From Alloactinosynnema sp. L-07 (GTDB taxonomy: Bacteria > Actinomycetota > Actinomycetes > Mycobacteriales > Pseudonocardiaceae), in NCBI RefSeq assembly GCF_900070365.1, contig NZ_LN850107.1:3968001-4032000 (forward strand): DNA of 64,000 bases, written 5' to 3'. The translations under genes and the position numbers were made by a program. This document shows, piece by piece, positions 17,271 to 24,275 of this stretch. The notes beneath the pieces were generated by a model that was given only the letters and a program-made list of their open reading frames with translations, made no database searches and was not told the DNA's origin. Numbering within the stretch: position 1 is the first letter of the stretch; each line of letters opens with the position of its first letter.

Positions 17271-17420
17271 ATCGGGTGAAAGTGGGCGATCACGCTGTGC
17301 CTGGGGCCCCTACGACGGCCCCTGTGGGGAAAAAGCGGTGGCGGATAAGGCACCCCACACGCCAAGCAGCTTAGGGGCCGCCGTCCCCCCAGACACAGCG
17401 TGATCGCCCACTTTCACCCG
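17271..17420. repeat. 150-bp palindromic element, copy 2
   Basis: A second copy of the element at 11494-11644, between the convergent stops of the pseudokinase (17245) and the transglutaminase-like gene (17470). The left arm starts ATCGGGTGAAAGTGGGCGAT, and the right arm ends in its reverse complement. Relative to copy 1, C has become G at one arm position and the matching G has become C in the other arm; a T/A pair likewise became G/C. One mismatch (GCC versus GTC) remains in this copy. The inner TGTGGGG/CCCCACA stem is kept. Confidence 0.9.
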
Positions 17421-17469
17421 ATGCTGCTCAGGCTCGGGGTGCAGCTTGCTCTACCACCCAATTAACCAA

Positions 17470-19806
17470 CTAAGCCTGGCCTCTGCCCCTGCCTGGTGGT
17501 GCTAGTAGTGATCGGATCTCCACGGCCGCTCGGATTCGTGCCTGCCAAGGTCGGGCCTTGAGTGCTCCCCGAACCAAAGTCACCTCGTCCCATGCCCTGC
17601 GGGCGGCGCTGTCGGCTGTTGGCATTCCTGACCACAGGGCCATGTCCAGTACCTGTGCCAGGCGTACCACTGGGAGTCGGGTTCGCTCGCCGGTGACGGC
17701 TCCTGCGGATTCGGCAAGATCGCGGGTCGTCATCCCCACCCGGTATGGGACGCCGTGGGCCCTCAGCCGGTCGCGGGCTTCCGCCCAAGCGCCGATTACT
17801 CCGTCCGCGCCGCCGAGGCGTCTGCGGTGGCGGGCGCGTGCGGCTTTTGCCAGTGGGACGCCGAGTAGCCAGGAGATCAGTACCGTCCCGATCGCTATCG
17901 CGCCGATCAGACCGGCCTGAGCCCAGGTGAGCCCTTGGCCGTCGGCCCCATTGTCCGGTTGCGGTGGCGGGGGTAGTTGGGGTGGGCGGAGTTCGTCTTC
18001 CTGGGGCAGTTGTTCCCTCGCCTGGGCGGCGACGCCTGCCAGGTCCGGTTGGGCGGGTCCGGCCTCGGTCGCCGAGCCGGTCGGGTCCAGGGGCACCCAG
18101 CCGACGCCTGCTACCGCGACCTCTGGCCAGGCCAGGACATCGCGGTTGTGCACCACGTAATCTGCGCCGGTCGGTCGTGCGGGGCCGCGATATCCGACCG
18201 CGAGCCGGGCCGGGATTCCGTTGAGGCGGGCCAAAACCACGTACGCGGCGGCGAATTGTTCGCTGGTGCCGCGTCGGGTCTTGGTCAGGAAGTGCCGCAG
18301 TTGGGGCCAGCCGTGCCCGGTCGGCAACGCCGCGCCGGTTTCGACCCGGTAGTTGGTGCTCAAGTACCGCTCCAGGACCAATGCCGACTGGAAGCTGGGG
18401 CGTAGGCCGAGCACAGACTTGCCCGCCAGTTCAGCGATGTCCGGTGGCACCTGCCCCAGCTCACCGAGCCCGCCACGCGCCGAGGTGTCGACCGCCGCGC
18501 CGCTGAGTGTCTCCGCGTCCGGGCGGGGGACCGACCAGCTCAGTCGGTAGCGCCGCTGGGTGTCGGCGGACTGGTCAAGCAGCAGGGTCCCGGTGCCCTG
18601 GTCCACCAGCGGCGCGAGGCCCTCAACGTCGGTCGGGATCGGCTGGCTCGGCAGCCACGGCGCGGGCAGCCCGCCCACCGACACCTCGGCCGACCGGACC
18701 GCACCACCAGGTGCACCGTCAAGCCGCACACCCAGCCTGCGCGGCGCGGCGTCGCTGGACCAGTTCGCGCCGTCGAACTTGTCCAGCACGATCAAGGTCC
18801 ATCGGTCGACCGGCGCGTCGCTGCGGTAGCGGAACACCTCGGGCTCCGGGTCGGCGAGCCGCTGGGCGATCTCGTGCAGCGGGTTGCTGATCCGATTGCG
18901 CTGGAGCGGCGCGACGTGGCCGTCCTTGAGTTGGAACGGCTCCTGCCCGGCCGGATCGAACGCGCCGAGTGCCACCGCGCCGAGTCCGACCGCGACCACC
19001 GTCGGCAACGCCAACCACGCGGTCATCGCCGACACCCGCGCCGACCGCGGGCCCGGCCCAGTCGCCGCGGTGCCCGACCTGGCCGGGCCATGAGCCCAGA
19101 GCACAAGCCCAGCGGGAACGGCGAACGCGAGCGCGGCCGCCGCCGCGCCGAACCCGGGCAACGCGTGATAGGCCTGCGCCAACCCTGCGACGGCGAGACT
19201 CGGCAGCAGCGAGAGCAATGGCTTGCGCAGCCGCAACAACAGCTCGACGCCCAGCAGGCAGGCGACCATCACGGCGAGGGGAACGAAGAGCAGCAGGTCC
19301 GGGTCCGGGCGCGCGGGCCAGGTCGACTGGAGGGTGAGCTGCCAGCCGTCGGTGAGTCCGCGGACGATCCCGCGCACCGAGTCACCGGTCGGCAGCCCGG
19401 CGACGGTGGTGGAGAACAGCACAGCCTCGATCAGCGCGAGAACCGAGACGAACAGCAGGACCAGTGGTCGCAACGGTGTCAGGACTGGGAAGCGTTCGCA
19501 CAGCTCGACCCCGGCATAGCAGACGATGACCACGACCAGCGTCGGAACCAGCACCGCGGGCAGCCCGAAGACCGGCGCGAAGAGCAGTCCGGCGATACCG
19601 GTGGCGGCCAGGAGACCAGCCACAGCAAGCCGATTCAGACCACCGCCGGTCGGCCGCCGGGACGCAGCAGTCCGATGTGGACCGGGCCCGCGCACGATCT
19701 GCCTGGCGGTACCCCCAGGCACCATAGTCCGATTGGCACCATCGGCAAGACCCTGCACAGGCCGCCCGGACACGGCGACCGTCGAACCGCTGTTGACCCG
19801 CATCAT
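17470..19806 (-). CDS. TgpA-like (DUF3488) transglutaminase-fold membrane protein, catalytic residues apparently lost
   Basis: A 778-residue protein. The N-terminus is disordered and basic, followed by about six membrane helices (roughly 55-260), an external transglutaminase-like domain (roughly 300-590), a Pro-rich linker, one more membrane helix and a cytoplasmic C-terminal domain. In active members the nucleophile lies in a G-x-C-x-x-F-A context and the His in HAW. Here the aligned segments read GTSEQFAAA (Ser about 515) and DVLAWPEV (Leu about 558), while the final Asp (PLDPTG) is kept. The fold is thus likely kept without activity. Last gene of the operon with Fn3, MoxR and DUF58; its ATG overlaps the DUF58 stop (ATGA). 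The 3' part has many A-ending codons. Confidence 0.85.
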   Translation of the reverse strand: MMRVNSGSTVAVSGRPVQGLADGANRTMVPGGTARQIVRGPGPHRTAASRRPTGGGLNRLAVAGLLAATGIAGLLFAPVFGLPAVLVPTLVVVIVCYAGVELCERFPVLTPLRPLVLLFVSVLALIEAVLFSTTVAGLPTGDSVRGIVRGLTDGWQLTLQSTWPARPDPDLLLFVPLAVMVACLLGVELLLRLRKPLLSLLPSLAVAGLAQAYHALPGFGAAAAALAFAVPAGLVLWAHGPARSGTAATGPGPRSARVSAMTAWLALPTVVAVGLGAVALGAFDPAGQEPFQLKDGHVAPLQRNRISNPLHEIAQRLADPEPEVFRYRSDAPVDRWTLIVLDKFDGANWSSDAAPRRLGVRLDGAPGGAVRSAEVSVGGLPAPWLPSQPIPTDVEGLAPLVDQGTGTLLLDQSADTQRRYRLSWSVPRPDAETLSGAAVDTSARGGLGELGQVPPDIAELAGKSVLGLRPSFQSALVLERYLSTNYRVETGAALPTGHGWPQLRHFLTKTRRGTSEQFAAAYVVLARLNGIPARLAVGYRGPARPTGADYVVHNRDVLAWPEVAVAGVGWVPLDPTGSATEAGPAQPDLAGVAAQAREQLPQEDELRPPQLPPPPQPDNGADGQGLTWAQAGLIGAIAIGTVLISWLLGVPLAKAARARHRRRLGGADGVIGAWAEARDRLRAHGVPYRVGMTTRDLAESAGAVTGERTRLPVVRLAQVLDMALWSGMPTADSAARRAWDEVTLVRGALKARPWQARIRAAVEIRSLLAPPGRGRGQA

Positions 19807-20921
19807 CCACCCGCCCGAAGCGCGTTCCAGCGGGCCAACGCGCCCAGTGCGTCCACCGCGGTGATCGAGTCGCCGGTGTGGTTGCCGGGGGCGCCCAGTC
19901 TGATCACGGTGTCCGGCTGCCACGCGCGCGCCGGGCCGAGGTCGACGCCCGTGCCGGTGATCACGACCAGGCTTCCGCCAGGCCGGGTGGCGGCGAGCGG
20001 ACGCGGGACCAGACCCACATCGCCCGCGGCGTCCTGGCCGACCTGGCACAGCTCGTCCAGCAACAGCTTGGCCGCCCGCATCCCGCCGCCGACCGGGGTG
20101 TCGGTGCCGGACGGGGTGACGAGCCCGCAGTGCTGACCCGCGGTCGCCGCCGCGACCAGCAAAGACGCCGCGACCTCGACCGCCTCCTCGAACATCGTCG
20201 GTGTCATCGCGGTCGGGCGGTTGTCCAGGACAACGGTGAACCGGGGCTGCGCGGGGTCGGCGTACTCCCGGATCATCAGCTGCCCGGTCCGCGCGGTCGC
20301 CTTCCAATGCAGGTAACGCACTTCGTCGCCGACCACGTACTCGCGCACGGCCCGCAGATCCGCCGACCCGCGCAGCGGCGGGTCGGTGATCGGTCCGACG
20401 TGGTGGTGGCGCGGATGTCCGGCGACGGGGGCGCGCACGGCGTGCCTGCGCGGGTACACCCACAACGTCGTCGTACCGCCCGTGGTCACGCCGCTCCTGG
20501 CCAGCCCGAACGGGTCGAGCCGGTTCAGCACCAGCGGGCCCACCTGGAGCAAGCCACGCGTGTGGGTCGGCAGTTCGTAGTGGTAGACCGCTTCCGCGCC
20601 CGGAGCCAGCGGGCGGACATGGACCCGGTGTTCGGTGTCGCCCACCCGGTCGCCCGCCGCGCAGCCGTGCTGGCCGCCTGCGGTGGGGTTGCGCACCACC
20701 AACGTGGCGAGCGCGGGTCTGCCGCGCTCGATCCGGTCCGGGTGCACCGTCCGGCTGACCTCCACCCGGGGCAGCCGCATGGTGGCGGCGATCGCGACGA
20801 CCACCACGGCGAACGCCACCCCGGCCAGTGAGCGGAACCAGGCATAGCCCGCTGCTTCGCCGACGACATAGCCGACGACGGCGGAGACGACCACGGCCCA
20901 GCCGCGTCGGGTCAATCGCAC
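19803..20921 (-). CDS. DUF58 (von Willebrand-like) protein of a MoxR operon
   Basis: A 372-residue protein from a GTG at 20921, 2 nt after the MoxR stop. Two hydrophobic helices near the N-terminus (about 8-45) are followed by a beta-rich part and then the DUF58 signature, here REYVVGDEVRYLHWKATARTG. A Rossmann-like vWA-type segment follows (FTVVLDNRP). DUF58 proteins always accompany MoxR ATPases and often a transglutaminase-like protein, forming a membrane-linked chaperone or assembly module. The order MoxR-DUF58-transglutaminase seen here is the classic one. Its 3' end overlaps the next gene by 4 nt. Confidence 0.88.
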   Translation of the reverse strand: MRLTRRGWAVVVSAVVGYVVGEAAGYAWFRSLAGVAFAVVVVAIAATMRLPRVEVSRTVHPDRIERGRPALATLVVRNPTAGGQHGCAAGDRVGDTEHRVHVRPLAPGAEAVYHYELPTHTRGLLQVGPLVLNRLDPFGLARSGVTTGGTTTLWVYPRRHAVRAPVAGHPRHHHVGPITDPPLRGSADLRAVREYVVGDEVRYLHWKATARTGQLMIREYADPAQPRFTVVLDNRPTAMTPTMFEEAVEVAASLLVAAATAGQHCGLVTPSGTDTPVGGGMRAAKLLLDELCQVGQDAAGDVGLVPRPLAATRPGGSLVVITGTGVDLGPARAWQPDTVIRLGAPGNHTGDSITAVDALGALARWNALRAGG

Positions 20922-20923
20922 CG

Positions 20924-21877
20924 CTAACGCCTGGTCGCGGCCATCGGCGCGGCCGTGTCGGCGAGCAGTTCGTCGACCACTTGGGCCGCGGTGCCCTGAT
21001 TCAACTCGGCGTCCGGGGTGAGCACGAGGCGGTGGCACAGCACGGGATGGGCCACATCCTTGATGTCGTCCGGGATCACGTAGTCCCGCCCGTAGGTCGC
21101 GGCCAGCGCCTGGGCCGCGCGGATCAGCGCGATGCTGCCGCGGGGGCTGGCACCGTAGCGGAGCATCGGGTGGGTCCGGCTGGCCGCGGCGAGCCGGACC
21201 GCGTACGAGCAGATCTCCGGCGCCAGGCGCGACCGGCGCACCTCCGCGATCACCTGCTCCACTGTCTGGATGTCCACCACCGGGCGCAGTTCGTCCGGGC
21301 TCACCCCGGCGCAGTCGGCGAGCACGACCCGCATCTCCGCGGCGTGGTCGGGATAGCCGACCGACAGCCGCATCAGGAACCGGTCCAGCTGCGCCTCGGG
21401 CAGCCGGTAGGTGCCTTCCATCTCGATCGGGTTCTGGGTGGCCACCACGAGGAACGGCCGCGGCACGTCGTGGCTGACCGAGTCGACGGTGACCCTGCGC
21501 TCGGCCATCACCTCCAGCAGCGCGGCCTGCGTCTTCGGGGTGCCGCGGTTGATCTCGTCGGCGAGCACGACGTTGGCGAAGATCCCGCCGGGGTGGAACT
21601 GGAAGCGCTCGGCGTTCTGGTGGTAGACCATCACGCCGGTGATGTCGCCCGGCAGCAGGTCAGGGGTGAACTGGATCCGGTTCCACCGCCCGCCGACGCT
21701 GGCCGCGATGCACCGGGCCAGCGTGGTCTTGCCGACGCCGGGCACGTCCTCGATCAGCAGGTGCCCCTCGGCGAAGAACGCCGCGACCGCGAGCCGGACG
21801 GTCTCAGGCTTGCCGCGCATCACCGTCTGCACGTTGTCGGCGATGAGGTCGTAGGCGACCCCGGGGGTGGGCGTCAC
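20924..21877 (-). CDS. MoxR-family AAA+ ATPase
   Basis: A 317-residue cytoplasmic AAA+ ATPase. Walker A is EDVPGVGKTTLAR, Walker B is VVLADEINR, sensor 1 is VVATQNPIE, and the LPEAQLDRF segment is characteristic of MoxR. The GTG start at 21877 overlaps the TGA of the Fn3 gene (GTGA); the frame is open to 22087 but has no coding character upstream. MoxR proteins act as chaperones that insert cofactors or remodel partners with the help of DUF58/vWA proteins, which is the next gene. The location inside an ESX locus suggests a role in assembling or regulating the envelope proteins of the same operon. Confidence 0.93.
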   Translation of the reverse strand: MTPTPGVAYDLIADNVQTVMRGKPETVRLAVAAFFAEGHLLIEDVPGVGKTTLARCIAASVGGRWNRIQFTPDLLPGDITGVMVYHQNAERFQFHPGGIFANVVLADEINRGTPKTQAALLEVMAERRVTVDSVSHDVPRPFLVVATQNPIEMEGTYRLPEAQLDRFLMRLSVGYPDHAAEMRVVLADCAGVSPDELRPVVDIQTVEQVIAEVRRSRLAPEICSYAVRLAAASRTHPMLRYGASPRGSIALIRAAQALAATYGRDYVIPDDIKDVAHPVLCHRLVLTPDAELNQGTAAQVVDELLADTAAPMAATRR

Positions 21878-24132
21878 GAGTCTGCACCCTTCTTTCGGCG
21901 TGTGATGGCGAGCGCGAGCGGAGCGAGGATGAGGAACCCGCCGCCGGTGCCCTGCGGGGTCGGCACATTGATCCACACGGCGGGGTTGCTCTGGCCCGCC
22001 GAGTTGATGGCGACGACTGTGACGTGGTGGTAGCCGGCAGGCCCAGGGACGACCCCGCGAACCGGGATGGTCGTCCTGCCGACGCACCTGGCGGTGGCCT
22101 TGAGCTCCGCGCCCGCGCCGATGCCGACCTGACAGGTCGTGCCGGGATCGCCGGTGGTGACGTCGACGGTGACGGCGATCGAGTCCGGTCCGGTCGTGGC
22201 CACGCCTGCGATCAGCACCACCGGCGGCGCGGGCGGCCTGGTGAGCGTCGCGGTGCCCGGCGCGCCGGTGACGGTCGGGGAGCCCGCGGGACCGAAGCGG
22301 GTGATCGCGCGCACCGTGACCGTCATGGGGCTGGTGAACTCGGTGTACTGGGTGACACCGGTCAGGATCTGCCGGTCGGCCTGGCCGGTCGCGGTGACCA
22401 GGTAGTGCACCAGGGTGCCGCCCGCGAGGTCGGCCTGGGTCCAGTTCACCGACGCGACCCCACCTGGGCTGATGCTCGCGGTCACGGTGGGAGCCGAGGC
22501 GGCGGCGCGCGGGGTCACCGCCCCCGCGCTGACACCGGGACCGGTGCCCGCCGAGTTACGGGCCGCGACCGTGATCACGTAGGAGGTGCCGTTGGTCAGG
22601 CCGCTCACGGTGGCACTGGTCGCCGAGCCGGGCGCGGTCGTCGAACCACCCGGCCAGGACAGCACGTACCCGGTCACCGGGGCACCGTTCGCCGCCGCCG
22701 CGGTCCAGGTCACCGCCGCCGATCCCGCCCCGGCCATGGCGTTGACCGCGCCAGGGGCGCCGGGCGGCGTCGCGGGCACTGTCGGCGGCGGCGCAGGCCG
22801 GGTCGTGGTGGTCCGGGGCGCAGGCGTCGTGGTCGCCTGCTTAGGACTTGGCTTGGTAGTGGGCTTCGCCGTCGTCGTGGTCGGCGCCGGGGTGCCGGTG
22901 TCCGACGGTGTCTGGGTCGGGGTCGACGGGGTGCTCGTCGGCGCCGTGGTCGAGGTGCCCGTGGGCTTGTCGCGCTCGGAGCCGGTGCTCGGCACATTGT
23001 CGCCGCCGACCGTGACCGTGCTGACCGAGCCGTTGTCGACGTCGACGACGAGCACGTGCGATCCGTCCGGGCCGTCGACGTAGATCCGCTTGTCCTCGCC
23101 GTGCGCCAGCCGCGGCGAACCACCCGACCCGGGAACCTTGGTGCTGCTCTTCTTCTTGCCATGGCCGTCGTAGGTGATCACCTCGTTGCGGGTCTCGTCG
23201 ACGATCGCGATGGTCTTCGCGCTGGCCACCGGGCCCGCGTAGCGGCCGTCGGGCGGCAGGTCGATCGTCACCGGACGAGCCACCGGGCGATCCTTGGCCA
23301 GACCCGCGGTGTCGATCAGGTGCATCCGCTTGCGGTCCGGGTCGAACACGGCCAGCCGACCGCCCGCGTCGCTGTTGGCGACCTGCGCCGAGGCGGGCAG
23401 GTCGACCCCGACCGGCATGTTCGCACCGAATCCGTCCGCCCCGACCTCGTGCAGCGTGTCGGAGGTGGTATCCATCAGCACAGGCTTGTCGCCGACCATG
23501 GCCAGCGCCCCGCGATGGTCGGTGGCCATCTGCGCCGGGCAGGCCAGCCGCAGCACGTCGGCGGCGAGCTCGCACAGCGCGCCGGTGTCGGTCCGGTGCA
23601 CCCACAGGGTTCCGTCGCTGGTCGCGACCGGAGTGCCGAGCGGCCCACCCGCCGGGATGATCGCGGGCGGCGTGCTGAGCCGCACGATCCGCCCGGCCGC
23701 GCGGTAGACCAGGTACGGGCCGCCCACGACCTCGACCGCCACCGGCCGCTCGTCGGCGGGCGGGGTGATCGCGTCCTCCACGGTCAGCGTCGCCTTGCCG
23801 AACACGGTGATCCGCGTCCGGCCGACGACGTAGCCGGAGTTCGGGCCCTGCACGACCTGGCTGCCGCGCTCGGCTCCCGGCACGCTCGCCTGCGCGTCGA
23901 CCTGGTTGGTGGAGCCGTCGACGTGGAAGACCGACTGGAGTCCCCCGTTGTAGACCCAGTGGCCGACCTGGATGAACTGCAACGCGGGCGTCGGCGAAGT
24001 CTGCCCGGCGACCGCCACGCCGACCAGGCCCAGACACCCCGCGACCAGCAGCGCCACGGTGATCCGCGCGCGCGAGACGACACTGAGCCACATCGGTGAG
24101 TCGGCGTTGGGGCGGGACGAAGGCATGGTCAC
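21874..24132 (-). CDS. Membrane-anchored external protein with beta-propeller-like and Fn3 domains
   Basis: A 752-residue protein. After a short cytoplasmic N-terminus comes a membrane helix (about 24-43: ITVALLVAGCLGLVGVAVAG). A repeat region with many short beta strands follows (about 50-375), propeller-like in style. Then a Thr/Pro/Ser-rich linker leads to fibronectin type III segments (about 455-550, with the typical APVTGYVLSWPGG strand, and more to 720). A hydrophobic C-terminal segment ends in a basic tail (ITRRKKGADS), giving a second membrane anchor. The first codon is GTG at 24132; the ATG at 24126 is an alternative. First gene of the Fn3-MoxR-DUF58-transglutaminase operon and divergent from eccE, with 143 bp between. 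Confidence 0.8.
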   Translation of the reverse strand: MTMPSSRPNADSPMWLSVVSRARITVALLVAGCLGLVGVAVAGQTSPTPALQFIQVGHWVYNGGLQSVFHVDGSTNQVDAQASVPGAERGSQVVQGPNSGYVVGRTRITVFGKATLTVEDAITPPADERPVAVEVVGGPYLVYRAAGRIVRLSTPPAIIPAGGPLGTPVATSDGTLWVHRTDTGALCELAADVLRLACPAQMATDHRGALAMVGDKPVLMDTTSDTLHEVGADGFGANMPVGVDLPASAQVANSDAGGRLAVFDPDRKRMHLIDTAGLAKDRPVARPVTIDLPPDGRYAGPVASAKTIAIVDETRNEVITYDGHGKKKSSTKVPGSGGSPRLAHGEDKRIYVDGPDGSHVLVVDVDNGSVSTVTVGGDNVPSTGSERDKPTGTSTTAPTSTPSTPTQTPSDTGTPAPTTTTAKPTTKPSPKQATTTPAPRTTTTRPAPPPTVPATPPGAPGAVNAMAGAGSAAVTWTAAAANGAPVTGYVLSWPGGSTTAPGSATSATVSGLTNGTSYVITVAARNSAGTGPGVSAGAVTPRAAASAPTVTASISPGGVASVNWTQADLAGGTLVHYLVTATGQADRQILTGVTQYTEFTSPMTVTVRAITRFGPAGSPTVTGAPGTATLTRPPAPPVVLIAGVATTGPDSIAVTVDVTTGDPGTTCQVGIGAGAELKATARCVGRTTIPVRGVVPGPAGYHHVTVVAINSAGQSNPAVWINVPTPQGTGGGFLILAPLALAITRRKKGADS

Positions 24133-24275
24133 CGGCGATCCTGGTCAGTTGGCTGATTATGAACAGCGGTGTTCACCGTAACAGGATGGGGACCAGCCGT
24201 GAGCGGTTTCGCCGGTTCCTGCCATGAATCGCCCGTGTCATCGAAATCTCATCCTCCGCACGCACGCTGGACCCC

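Noticed and set aside
11494..17420. Composite transposon bounded by the two palindromes
   Set aside because: The DNA between holds core ESX genes (eccB, eccD) and no transposase; no target-site duplication seen.
22024..24099. 691-codon plus-strand frame opposite the Fn3 gene
   Set aside because: Arg/Gly/Asp-rich antisense shadow typical of high-GC DNA.
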